Shown one piece after another: positions 1-8,982 of a stretch of DNA of 64,000 bases. Where the stretch lies: positions 275 to 64,274 of the forward strand of contig JAGXOB010000003.1 in assembly GCA_019894735.1 (NCBI GenBank), written 5' to 3'. The position numbers and the translations under genes are program-made. The number at the start of each line of letters is the position of its first letter. The first letter of the stretch is position 1. A model generated the notes under the pieces. The model was not told the DNA's origin. It worked only from the letters and a program-made list of their open reading frames with translations, and did not search any database. This DNA comes from Promethearchaeota archaeon. GTDB lineage: Archaea > Asgardarchaeota > Lokiarchaeia > Sigynarchaeales > SOKP01.

Positions 1-1077
1 AATTTCGCCTTTAATATCATTACTTAAGTCATATTGGCAATTTGGACATTTTTTTGAATCTGTTAAATCAATTTTTGTGAATGTGTAACCTCTCCTGCCT
101 AAAATTAAGTGATTGCAGTTTGGACAATAAGTATTTCCTCCTTTTTCGTGACTAATATTCCCTACATACACATAATTTATACCTTCCTTTTTGGCGATGT
201 TATACGCTCTGTCTAATGTTTCAAGTGGAGTTTTTTCCACAGATGGTTGTTTAAAGTCAGGATGATAAGCAGAGAAGTGAGTAGGTGTGTCATTTCCAAG
301 ATTCTTAATAATCCAATTACATAGCGATTCAATTTCAGCATCGCTATCGTTCAAATCAGGAATGATGAGGTTGGTTATTTCTACGTGAATCCCACCGTTT
401 TTAAATCTTTTTGCTGTTTCCAATACGGGTTGTACTGATTTTGCACTACAAATCGTCTTATAAAATTCATCTGACATAGATTTAATATCTATATTTGCAG
501 CGTCTATTCCGACTTCGATTAGCTCTTTAGTAGCTTCTGGGGTAGAATACCCGTTAGTTACTAAGATAGTCTTTATATCTTTTTTTTTAAGCAATCTAGT
601 GGTATCTATTATCCATTCGTGCCAAATAAGCGGTTCATTATAAGTATATGCTAGTGTTTCCGCACCACTTTTAATAACTCTTCTCATTAATTGCTCGGGT
701 GTCATTTCAACTAGCGACATCTCGCGATTCTCGTACCCTTTAAGATCATAAAAACCATTTTTTCCGTTATCAGTTGGGTTTGCTTGACTAATAGACCAGT
801 TTTGACAATTCTGACACTTAAAAGAACACCCAATTGATGCAATCGAATAAGCAGTAGAACCTGGCCAGAAATTATATAGAGGTTTCTTCTCAATTGGATC
901 TAAACTGCCAGATGATATCATTGAGCCATATATTAAAGAGTATAATTCTCCCTCAAAATTCTTTCGTGTTCTACATATCCCTACTTTATCGGGTAGGATA
1001 GTGCATTCATTAGCACATACATGACATCTAACCTTATCTTCGTCAAGTTTATCGAATAATCTTGCTTTTACTTTCAT
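1..1077 (-). CDS. amrS: AmmeMemoRadiSam-system radical SAM enzyme (AmrS-like), 3' end cut by window edge
   Basis: My translation from the ATG at 1077 runs open to base 1 (359 codons, no stop), so the C-terminus lies outside the window. The radical SAM cluster motif CSFKCQNCQNW (Cys84, Cys88, Cys91) is preceded by a small metal-binding cluster (Cys18, 21, 25, 35). Near the end there are two more CPNC pairs, a zinc-ribbon tail. This order of modules is that of the pyruvate formate-lyase-activating-enzyme-like protein of the AmmeMemoRadiSam (AMMECR1/Memo) system, which is common in archaea. Its true substrate is not established for the family. The usual AMMECR1 and Memo partners are not in this window. 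It is divergent from the next gene across about 120 bases that carry both promoters. The family call is firm; the reaction is unknown. Confidence 0.85.
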   Translation of the reverse strand, partial: MKVKARLFDKLDEDKVRCHVCANECTILPDKVGICRTRKNFEGELYSLIYGSMISSGSLDPIEKKPLYNFWPGSTAYSIASIGCSFKCQNCQNWSISQANPTDNGKNGFYDLKGYENREMSLVEMTPEQLMRRVIKSGAETLAYTYNEPLIWHEWIIDTTRLLKKKDIKTILVTNGYSTPEATKELIEVGIDAANIDIKSMSDEFYKTICSAKSVQPVLETAKRFKNGGIHVEITNLIIPDLNDSDAEIESLCNWIIKNLGNDTPTHFSAYHPDFKQPSVEKTPLETLDRAYNIAKKEGINYVYVGNISHEKGGNTYCPNCNHLILGRRGYTFTKIDLTDSKKCPNCQYDLSNDIKGEI

Positions 1078-1199
1078 ACAAAATACCAATGTTGAGACTT
1101 TGTTTGCGAAATCTATCTCTAAATATATAATAGATAAGAAATTTTATATTTCTTATAGATTTAAAATGCATTATTCATATCAAAATGTAGTTATTTAAA

Positions 1200-1634
1200 A
1201 TGTCAAGAATAGAAGAAGCTCTTTCAAATTTTAAAGACGATTTTAATTGTTGCCAATCAATATTTGGTACTTATGCAACTCATTATGGATTAGATCAGGA
1301 TAAAGCTTTGAAAATATCTACTGGATTTGGAGGTGGAATGGCAGGTAGTGGTGGAACTTGTGGTGCTGTGACTGGAGCTTATATGGTTATTGGACTAAAA
1401 GATGGTATGGGATTAAGCAAGAATACGGAAGCGAAAGAAAAAACATATCAAACTATAAAAGAATTCTCTAACCAATTTCAAGAAAAAAATGGTTCGTTGA
1501 TTTGCAAGGAACTTCTTGGTTGCGCTATAAACACTCCCGAAGGTAGGGATTATTTCAGTCAAAATAAATTATTTGAAAAAATATGTCTTCAATGTGTGAA
1601 GAACGCAGCAGAGATTTTAGAAGATTTGTTGTAG
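1200..1634 (+). CDS. C_GCAxxG_C_C family redox protein
   Basis: A 144-residue protein with the cysteine signature of the C_GCAxxG_C_C family: Cys17-Cys18, then a Gly-rich stretch leading to GTCGAVTGA (Cys54), then Cys102 and Cys108 in a CKELLGC motif, and a C-terminal CLQC pair (Cys129, Cys132). The family is thought to be redox-active or metal-binding and is often found in anaerobes beside electron-transfer genes; its reaction is unknown. There is no signal peptide, so it should be cytoplasmic. The ATG follows an AT-rich stretch with no clear Shine-Dalgarno site, so the message may be leaderless. It stands alone, ending 44 bases before a TPR gene. Confidence 0.85.
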   Translation: MSRIEEALSNFKDDFNCCQSIFGTYATHYGLDQDKALKISTGFGGGMAGSGGTCGAVTGAYMVIGLKDGMGLSKNTEAKEKTYQTIKEFSNQFQEKNGSLICKELLGCAINTPEGRDYFSQNKLFEKICLQCVKNAAEILEDLL

Positions 1635-1678
1635 CGTATTATATTTTAATTGAAATTAATTAGTTTTCCTTCTTATTT

Positions 1679-2599
1679 ATGACTGAAAATAAAGATGAGT
1701 ATACCCAAAAAGAATTAGAGGTCCTCTTAAAAGAAAAATTAATTAATTTAAAAGATTTGGAGCAAGTTGGTAAGGATTCCAATTATTTTCAAGAATTAAG
1801 TGTTATTGCCCTAATTCAGCTACAATTAGAACTATTTGAAGAATCCGAAAAGAACTATTTGCTGTGTTTAAAACATTTTCAATTGCTAAAAGATAGATTA
1901 GGACAAGCAGCTGTTTATGGTGTACTAGCCACGCTTTATGATAAAAAGGGTGACTTCCAGAAATCAATTGATTTCTACAAAAATGCATTCGAAATATACG
2001 ATGAATTAGAACAGATTGAAGAGCAAATCACTTGCCTAAAAGGAATAGGTAACAATTTCATCAAATTAAACCAATATGATGAGGCTTGCGATAAATTACT
2101 TGAATGTAGCGCTTTATGCTCCGATAACAACGATATTTACAATTTATTAGATTGTTTGGGTAATTTAATTCAAATCTATGAAAAACAAGAAAATTGGGAT
2201 ATTGTTTTTGAACTTTATAAAAAATCTCTTGAGGCTTTTCAAGGATTAGAAGATAACAAGGGTGTTATTGTTTCTTATTTTAATTTAGGTATTCTAAAAA
2301 AAAAGGAAAACGATTTTTATCAATCTCTTACATATTTTAAAAGAGGAACGAATAAAGCAATTGATTCAAATTATACAGAATTAATTCTGAAGGGATTGGG
2401 TTATGTTGGGGAGATTCTGGTTTATCAGGGTGAAATGAATGAAGCAAAAGAAACATACATTAAAGCTTTAAGCATTGCTGAAGAAGTAAAAGCAAATAAT
2501 TCAATATTGCAGATAAGAATCCTATTAAATTCAATAGGATTAAATGAGGATGAAATAAACAAAGAGTTAATGACTTACATAAACAGTAGAAAACACTAG
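1679..2599 (+). CDS. TPR-repeat protein
   Basis: A 306-residue, mostly helical protein. From about residue 40 to 280 it shows repeated 34-40-residue helical hairpins of tetratricopeptide type, for example the unit around AAVYGVLATLYDKKGDFQKS and later units with the same Gly/Tyr/Ala spacing (YFNLGILKKKENDF, LGYVGEILVYQGEMNEA). No catalytic domain, signal peptide or membrane helix is visible. TPR arrays are protein-binding scaffolds, so a role as an adaptor is an inference only. The next gene downstream is a second TPR protein, separated by about 110 AT-rich bases, so the two may be related in function but are probably transcribed separately. Confidence 0.8.
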   Translation: MTENKDEYTQKELEVLLKEKLINLKDLEQVGKDSNYFQELSVIALIQLQLELFEESEKNYLLCLKHFQLLKDRLGQAAVYGVLATLYDKKGDFQKSIDFYKNAFEIYDELEQIEEQITCLKGIGNNFIKLNQYDEACDKLLECSALCSDNNDIYNLLDCLGNLIQIYEKQENWDIVFELYKKSLEAFQGLEDNKGVIVSYFNLGILKKKENDFYQSLTYFKRGTNKAIDSNYTELILKGLGYVGEILVYQGEMNEAKETYIKALSIAEEVKANNSILQIRILLNSIGLNEDEINKELMTYINSRKH

Positions 2600-2711
2600 T
2601 AAAAACTATAAAATAAGATAGCCATCAAGTTTTAAATCAGTTTTTAAAAAATTTTAAATGAACGAATTTTCATTTTTAATTAAACGAGTATAAATAAAAC
2701 ATCGCTTTGTA

Positions 2712-4157
2712 ATGAATAATTGTCCATTCTGTAAGCAGCCAATAGAAAGTTACTGGACCTATTGCCGTAATTGTAATAAACCTTTAATTACTAATATAGA
2801 CGATGAACTTAGTAAAAGGTTATTTTCTCATTCTGATGGCGCTTCTTATCATTCAAACGGTTTCGAAGAAGAAGAAGAATACTACGATGTCAATGTTGTT
2901 GATGACGAATCTATCGAACTTGAACTAACTGAACTTGAAGCCCAACTGACTGAAAGCGAAAAATTAGGAAAAAACATGGGTAATCTTCTTTTAGCGAAAG
3001 CAAGTTTGTTTTATAAAAAGAGAGATTTTCCAGAAGCTTTAAAAAACTTAGAACTCGCATTGGAAAATTTTCTTGACGAAAAAGATTTCTTAAATGCAAT
3101 CGTATGTCACAACGAATTAGGTTTAATTCACGAGGAAACTGGATTCTTTGATCAGGCCATCTACCATTTTGATAGAGCTCTAAGTACCTTAGAAGGTCTT
3201 GACGATTACATAAAGAAAATCCAAGTTTTGAATAATTTGGGTAACGTATATTTTTTAATTAATGATTTAGAACACTCCTACAAATATTACCAAGATGCTT
3301 TAAATCTAGCTGAACAGGAAAGTTTGGAATTAGATACTATAAAAACATCTAGTAATTTAGTCGAAGTTTTGATTTCATTAAAAGACTTTGATCGTGTTAA
3401 GAAAATATTGAAGATAAACTTGGAATATTTTACGAAAATTAACGATGTTTATGGAATTATCCAAACTCGTATCAAGTATGGTAAATTATATTATCATCTT
3501 GGAGAAGACTATTATGATCAGTCATATAATTGCTTAACAGGTGTATTAACACTAATCGATACAATTAAAGACCACACCTCTCTTATTATTCAAAGAAAAT
3601 TGGAATGGGAGTGTTTTCTTTTCCTAGGACATCTATATTCTTTATGGGATAATGATTTAGAAGCAGAAGATTACTTTTTGAAAAGTTTAGAGGCAGTTAG
3701 AACATTTGAAGTTCAAGAAAATATTAAAGAAGGAATTGTCTTAGAAGCGATTGCTGAATTTTATTCTTTAAAAGGAGAGGATGGTAAAGCTATCGATTAT
3801 TATCGTTATTCAAAAGATATTTATCAAAAATTTGGGGACAAGTTAAAGATAGGTGAAATGAAATATCATGTCGCAACAATTTTTCAAAATTACATTCAAG
3901 ATGAACAAAAAGCAATACTATACTATGAAGAAGCTTTAGAAATATTTGAAAGCTTAAACAACACAAAGATGGCTGCAGAAATTTTAAACAAATTAGGAGA
4001 TGTTTATGTCTCAAAACAAATGTTTGAGCTAGCTTTAAGTAATTTTGAAAGAGCAAAAGAATTTTATGTTGAAAGTGAAGACGAATACAATAAGAACATT
4101 GTAACCGAAAAAATTAACTCCTTGAGTGATGATGGTGTTGATAATTCTAATCTTTAG
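2712..4157 (+). CDS. Zinc-ribbon TPR-repeat protein
   Basis: A 481-residue protein that starts with a short zinc ribbon (Cys4, Cys7, Cys18, Cys21; CPFC...CRNC). An acidic linker rich in Glu (about residues 55-80) follows, then a long TPR array from about residue 85 to 470. Repeats include AIVCHNELGLIHEETGFFDQ, VLNNLGNVYFLINDLEHSY and AAEILNKLGDVYVSKQMFEL. It has no enzyme domain or membrane helix. N-terminal zinc ribbons on TPR or membrane proteins are frequent in Asgard archaea and other archaea, and the partner is unknown. The 3' end overlaps the convergent membrane acyltransferase gene by 11 bases. Confidence 0.8.
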   Translation: MNNCPFCKQPIESYWTYCRNCNKPLITNIDDELSKRLFSHSDGASYHSNGFEEEEEYYDVNVVDDESIELELTELEAQLTESEKLGKNMGNLLLAKASLFYKKRDFPEALKNLELALENFLDEKDFLNAIVCHNELGLIHEETGFFDQAIYHFDRALSTLEGLDDYIKKIQVLNNLGNVYFLINDLEHSYKYYQDALNLAEQESLELDTIKTSSNLVEVLISLKDFDRVKKILKINLEYFTKINDVYGIIQTRIKYGKLYYHLGEDYYDQSYNCLTGVLTLIDTIKDHTSLIIQRKLEWECFLFLGHLYSLWDNDLEAEDYFLKSLEAVRTFEVQENIKEGIVLEAIAEFYSLKGEDGKAIDYYRYSKDIYQKFGDKLKIGEMKYHVATIFQNYIQDEQKAILYYEEALEIFESLNNTKMAAEILNKLGDVYVSKQMFELALSNFERAKEFYVESEDEYNKNIVTEKINSLSDDGVDNSNL

Positions 4158-5298
4158 TTTTCCCGCCTATTTTATCCAAAATCCAATCTATTGAAAGGAT
4201 TGATTTTCCATTATTCTGCCATAGAAAAAATAACACGCCTAAAATGGCGATATAGAGTATAAAGAATGGTAAAAACAAAATTAATGTTATTTTTTGATAT
4301 AAAATCAAGATGAATAAAAATTGAATGAAAAATATGGTAATTGAATGCCTTCCATAGGTAGTTAAAATACGACAAAGTTTGCCATTTTTATATAAAACAT
4401 CTGAATAATAATAAAAAATCGCAATAACTAGTAATGCCAATCCCATTATTATAAATAGATTAGAAGGAGTACCCCTTAATAAAAATAAAGGCAATCCGGG
4501 GATATATAATATAGTATGAGTTGCTAAAGTGGGAACTGTTTCTAGAAAGGGATACATCGATGGATTAAAATTATCTGCTCCTACTACTAAACCTATGTCA
4601 ATAAATGGAAGAAATAGCCCACAAATCAATAAAACTAAACTGTATTTTATAATGGATTGAGTTGAGTGCAGATTTGCCTTGTTTGAATTTAAAGCGATAG
4701 ATTCGAACATATATTCACCGAAAACAGTAGAAAAAAAAGGTATTGAAGCAAATGGCAACAGTGAAAAATTAGGAAAGGGAGAAACAAGAATAAAATGTAT
4801 TACTTCTAATATTAAATTTGTATCTTTTGCGATAAATAATAATTCACGAATTCCAGGAGTTAAAAAAATAAAGCTTAATCCGATTACAAGTCTTGCCCAT
4901 CTTACCAATTTATATGCTAAATAACATATAATTTGAGAGAAACCTAAAAAAACGAGGATGTTCCAACCCCATAGATTTAAGGGAAATCTTAAATTCGGAT
5001 TTATTATTATATTATATAAGCTTCCTAATAAAATTAGAAAAAGAGCTTGTTTTAGGATTTTATTTCTATATATTTTTTCTGGATAGGCTCCCATTTTTTT
5101 ATTTAAGGTAAAGGAAATTGAGAGAGACGCCACAAAAATATATAAAGATGGACCTATAACATCCAAAATAGTAATGATAAGACCATAGATCTCTTTTAAT
5201 CCGTCTCCGAAAACTAACCAGTATTTTATAGAATTTAAAGCAAGAATTATTAAAACTGAGAATCCTTTTATGATTTCTACACTTTTTAGTTTTACCGT
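4147..5298 (-). CDS. YeiB/DUF1624-like membrane acyltransferase (heparan-alpha-glucosaminide N-acetyltransferase family)
   Basis: A polytopic membrane protein with about ten hydrophobic segments. The family-typical opening (LKSVEIIKGFSVLIILALNS, like the R-x-x-x-x-D-x-x-R-G start of DUF1624/YeiB proteins) lies upstream of the first canonical start (TTG at 5166). The C-terminal part carries the YGRHSITIFFIQ motif of the YeiB (DUF418) end. The reading frame is open from a TAA just before 5326 to the stop at 4147. It contains no ATG or GTG before 5166, but an AGGTGG Shine-Dalgarno site (5306-5311) sits 7 bases before an in-frame ACG (5298), so I place the start there. Members move acyl groups across membranes onto sugars; the substrate here is unknown. 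If the TTG is used instead, the first membrane helix is lost. Confidence 0.65.
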   Translation of the reverse strand, partial: TVKLKSVEIIKGFSVLIILALNSIKYWLVFGDGLKEIYGLIITILDVIGPSLYIFVASLSISFTLNKKMGAYPEKIYRNKILKQALFLILLGSLYNIIINPNLRFPLNLWGWNILVFLGFSQIICYLAYKLVRWARLVIGLSFIFLTPGIRELLFIAKDTNLILEVIHFILVSPFPNFSLLPFASIPFFSTVFGEYMFESIALNSNKANLHSTQSIIKYSLVLLICGLFLPFIDIGLVVGADNFNPSMYPFLETVPTLATHTILYIPGLPLFLLRGTPSNLFIIMGLALLVIAIFYYYSDVLYKNGKLCRILTTYGRHSITIFFIQFLFILILYQKITLILFLPFFILYIAILGVLFFLWQNNGKSILSIDWILDKIGGKTKD

Positions 5299-5334
5299 TA
5301 AATTTCCACCTTTACTGATCTCAAATTAATATTT

Positions 5335-5979
5335 TTATGTGTCTGAATAAAAATCTTCACTTTTATATGTTTTTCTAGCATATTCTACGAATCCAATTGA
5401 TTTAATGAAATTAAATGAGACTTGATTATCTTTAAAAACTTCGCACCTCAGTTCTTTTACGCCTTTTTCTTTGAAATGATTCCACGCAGCCAATCCTATT
5501 ACTGTCCCAAGCCCCTTCCTTTGAAAACGAGGTATAACACCTAGTCCCGCAATTATTCCATATTCTTTATTTGGACCTTCATAATCAAGTATTACAAAAG
5601 CACCATCAGATCCGTATGCTTTAGCAATCAAAAATAATGTGTCTGGGTAATCGTAAATTATCTTTAAAGTTTCTTTTGTTATAGCTCTAAATGGAGTACT
5701 TGAAACTAGCCAACTTCTATTATATAAATACATAACGCTATCTAAATCTTCCAAATTTGCTTCCCTAATTTTCGCTTGGAGAAAATTATGTTCTACTTTT
5801 TTCTTTAATTTCTCCTCAACTTCAGGTGTTATACTTGAAACGGGAAGTTTCATCTGAATGTACTCCAACCCCGTTGTAAGTATATCGTTCTCTATCTCTT
5901 CTTCTGTTTTATCCTTTTTCTCAAATGCTAGAAAAAAGCTACGAATTTGCGCTCTTTTTAAATTTAATCTACTCTTCAT
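5335..5979 (-). CDS. GNAT-family N-acetyltransferase
   Basis: A 214-residue protein with a GNAT domain over about residues 73-210. It shows the acetyl-CoA-binding motif A as GLGVIPRFQRKGLGTVIG (V-x-P-x-x-Q-R-x-G-x-G pattern), followed by the motif B region NQVSFNFIKSIGF. The first 70 residues are a charged helical extension that is not part of the standard fold. The acceptor could be an N-terminal amine, a lysine, an antibiotic or a polyamine, and nothing here decides which. It lies just upstream (on the minus strand) of the YeiB-like gene, in the same direction and only about 40 bases away, so the two may be cotranscribed. Confidence 0.85.
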   Translation of the reverse strand: MKSRLNLKRAQIRSFFLAFEKKDKTEEEIENDILTTGLEYIQMKLPVSSITPEVEEKLKKKVEHNFLQAKIREANLEDLDSVMYLYNRSWLVSSTPFRAITKETLKIIYDYPDTLFLIAKAYGSDGAFVILDYEGPNKEYGIIAGLGVIPRFQRKGLGTVIGLAAWNHFKEKGVKELRCEVFKDNQVSFNFIKSIGFVEYARKTYKSEDFYSDT

Positions 5980-6170
5980 GATTTAAATCCTACAAACCAT
6001 AAAAATTACTAATTGTCTAAATATAGTAAGAGTTAGTCAGAAATAAATATTATATATAATCTCTTATTGTAATTTGCTAACTTCGCTCTATTCATTATCT
6101 TTTTCTATAAGGAAAAAATAATTTGGAACTTTTTTTTTCTCAGCTTCTTTTAAGGATCTTTGAAGGAAAA

Positions 6171-7808
6171 TTAGCGAGTTAATATAGAATCTAACTTACT
6201 TCTAATTTCATTTTCTATGTCGCCGTTTATAATTGCACTTCTTCTTAAAATTGAAATCCCTTGTTGAATTTTCTTATTTAAACTTGAATCTTCAAGAATA
6301 TTCCTATTCTCGCATGAAAATTCAAAATTCGATCTTAATGCCATATCTTCTTCAATTCTTTCAGTAACGATATGTTTTAAGTTAACCATAGCTCCAGAAA
6401 TTTCTTTATATCTGTTGTTTGGATCGCTTGTTACAAACCCGGGGAAAACTGAGACCATTTTTTCTTCCATCTTTTGCTCATTTTCAACAAACATAACATA
6501 TAATGGCATATAGATCCATACTATTGGTCGAGAAAACAATTCTGATTGATTATCAGCTAACGACCAAGATACTAAATCCTGGGCTTCATTAAGGCAATTT
6601 CCATTTTTAGTTTGGACAATAGATTTTATCTTTGAATATATATCTTCAATATTTTTTTGTAGTGCTCTAATTTCTGAAATTTTTGCTTGCTTTTCATCCT
6701 CAAAGGCAGACAAATCTTTATCTCTATCCTGAAGCTGCATATCTAATGAAGATTTGAGAACTTCCAGTTTTTTTTCTGCTTCAATGTTAATTTCAAAAGC
6801 GCTTTCCTTCAATTCCATGTATTTCTGAGTTAAAGATGTAATCGAATTTACAAAATTATTACCTTCGTCTATTAAATATTTAAAATGGTTTTCAAAAGGA
6901 TTAGTAAGATCACTAAAAACCTTACCTTTCAATATATCTGTCTGTGTAAAGCTTTTATTTTTTTTTATTATATCTTCCAACTGTCTTTCTGCAGTTTTAA
7001 ATAATACCGAGATATTTTCAATTACCCTTCTTTTCTCGTTAACTTGCCATTGGTCAATTTTGTCGCTTTCTAAAGCGATTTTATCTTTAATTTGGCCTGA
7101 ATCAATTAACTGGGATGTTTTCGTAATTTGAGAAGAAAAACGGGAATTTATGTCTTTTAATTGAACATTAACATCAATTAGCCATTTATCTACTTCTTTG
7201 CTAATTAATTCAATCTGAGTATTCCATCTTAGAGCATTACCTTTCATATAATCGATATAATTTCGATAATTATCTGCAATCTCTAAAGCTTGTTCCGTTG
7301 TAAAATTCGTTTCTAAAGGCATGTAATCTGCGACGGGTTTATATTCTGTAAAAGGTAATAACTTTACTAAAGTTTGAAGAAATTCGGGATTAACTAGGGA
7401 TTCAATTTTTAGCTTCTGAAATTCTGTTTCTTCGTTTTCTCCTAAAGATTCTGCTCCACTATCTTCATAATTCAAAACTTCGGTAATTTTCTTTAGTTGT
7501 TCGATCTGTGTTCGATTTTCTATATTTCTTAAAAGATGCCCGATTAAAGGTTGTCGAGGCGGATTAGAAAGTTTGCCTTTTTTCGAAAAAACATTTAACC
7601 CATCTAAGATTATATGTGTGCTAATAACACCTTGAACGCAGAGGAATGGCCATAATAATCTGGAAAATGATACAACTTTCTCATCGGGTTTTAAATCTTT
7701 TGTTAATAAATAAAATGCTAATGCTAATTCATCATACTCATTAATTTGAGGTATAGCCTGAGAGGTGTTAAATAAGGGTAAAATATATTGATTGCCATGT
7801 ATTGACAT
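6171..7808 (-). CDS. Large coiled-coil protein, unknown function
   Basis: I do not recognise this 545-residue protein. The N-terminal 100 residues look globular (segment SFSRLLWPFLCVQGVISTHI). Residues of about 180-410 are long charged helices typical of coiled coil, broken near 290-330. A second globular part (about 430-500) contains the hydrophobic segment RPIVWIYMPLYVMFVENEQK, which is too polar to be a clear membrane helix. There is no P-loop, so it is not an SMC-type ATPase. It is likely cytoplasmic or membrane-associated. It is flanked by AT-rich gaps on both sides and so looks monocistronic. Confidence 0.7.
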   Translation of the reverse strand: MSIHGNQYILPLFNTSQAIPQINEYDELALAFYLLTKDLKPDEKVVSFSRLLWPFLCVQGVISTHIILDGLNVFSKKGKLSNPPRQPLIGHLLRNIENRTQIEQLKKITEVLNYEDSGAESLGENEETEFQKLKIESLVNPEFLQTLVKLLPFTEYKPVADYMPLETNFTTEQALEIADNYRNYIDYMKGNALRWNTQIELISKEVDKWLIDVNVQLKDINSRFSSQITKTSQLIDSGQIKDKIALESDKIDQWQVNEKRRVIENISVLFKTAERQLEDIIKKNKSFTQTDILKGKVFSDLTNPFENHFKYLIDEGNNFVNSITSLTQKYMELKESAFEINIEAEKKLEVLKSSLDMQLQDRDKDLSAFEDEKQAKISEIRALQKNIEDIYSKIKSIVQTKNGNCLNEAQDLVSWSLADNQSELFSRPIVWIYMPLYVMFVENEQKMEEKMVSVFPGFVTSDPNNRYKEISGAMVNLKHIVTERIEEDMALRSNFEFSCENRNILEDSSLNKKIQQGISILRRSAIINGDIENEIRSKLDSILTR

Positions 7809-7931
7809 AAAATGAGCTCTTCTGATTTAAATTTATTTTATAATAGGGTTTAAAATAATCTAATTAATTAATACTAAAAATTTTATTTAAAATTATTTTT
7901 TAGAATAAAGGTTAAAAGAAAAATTAGAAAT

Positions 7932-8774
7932 TTATCTAAGTTGTTCGTAATTATTCGCAATTACGATTATGAGTAATGAGAGTAAGATTAATAGAGGGGG
8001 TAAAATAGCCTCAACATGAGGAAATCCAAGAGATTCAAGTAATCCTTGAGCTATTCTTCCAGAAAAATAGATAAAGAATCCTATCGCGTTCAAGGCATAA
8101 GATCGTCTTAGAACTCCATATGTTTTTAGTGCTAAATAGACGAAAAGGAATGGAATGACTAAAACCATTATAGGTAATAAAATAAAGTTAAGAACAAATC
8201 TGCCTGCGGGGTACCCAAATATTGGGACTATCTCAATAACTATGTTATAAGGAGTATCTTTAAAATCAGGATCCATAAACAGTGCATCTGGTAATGTTAA
8301 AGCGAGAATACTAATAATTACAGGTATTAGAATCAAACAAACTTTAAGTACTATTCTAACATTCTTATTTTCTAATAATCCTTTAATTTTTGACTTGTTA
8401 TCCGTCGTTTCTGAAACATCAGAAATAGGAGGAAAAATTAACGTCCCAAAAACGCCCATCAAACAAGCTATAGCCAACCAAGTAGAAAATGTGGCTAATC
8501 GGTAAAGAATCATAAGTAATCCAACTAATTCTATATTGCTCATCGTTCCTAAGAGTTCTGGGGCGTAAAAATAGTAAACAATAAAAAAGCCTCTCCCTGC
8601 GGCTAGAAATAAAAATAATATTGAAAAATAAAACCAATATAACTTTTTCGAAACTCTAAATCTCATTAGTAGAAAGTATGCAAATATTAGAAAATAAAAG
8701 CCTACAATTGCGTAATAAAGACCTGATTCGATACCATCCCATATGTCAAAATACAAAAAATCTTGAAAAATCAT
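7932..8774 (-). CDS. Multi-spanning membrane protein, unknown function
   Basis: A 280-residue protein with about seven hydrophobic segments spread over its length (for example LYYAIVGFYFLIFAYFLLMR, ILLPIMVLVIPFLFVYLALK and PLLILLSLLIIVIA). A charged cytoplasmic loop lies near residue 130. The arrangement resembles small seven-helix sensor-type membrane domains, but no signature motif is visible, so that is only a shape comparison. It starts at an ATG close to the divergent glycyl-tRNA synthetase promoter region, about 208 bases from that gene. It is not obviously in an operon with the coiled-coil gene downstream, which is 123 bases away. Confidence 0.7.
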   Translation of the reverse strand: MIFQDFLYFDIWDGIESGLYYAIVGFYFLIFAYFLLMRFRVSKKLYWFYFSILFLFLAAGRGFFIVYYFYAPELLGTMSNIELVGLLMILYRLATFSTWLAIACLMGVFGTLIFPPISDVSETTDNKSKIKGLLENKNVRIVLKVCLILIPVIISILALTLPDALFMDPDFKDTPYNIVIEIVPIFGYPAGRFVLNFILLPIMVLVIPFLFVYLALKTYGVLRRSYALNAIGFFIYFSGRIAQGLLESLGFPHVEAILPPLLILLSLLIIVIANNYEQLR

Positions 8775-8982
8775 AATAAATCATAGATTAATTTTATTTA
8801 CTAATTAATTTGAATTTAAAACTTAAAATTATAATTATAACTAATATCTTTTACACATATAAAAATTTACTTTATAAAATTTGAATAACATTATCGATTA
8901 CCACCTTTTATCTAATGTATAATCTTAAAATACAAATATCAGCAATAATTCTAATAACTATTAAAGAAAGGTTTCGATATGA

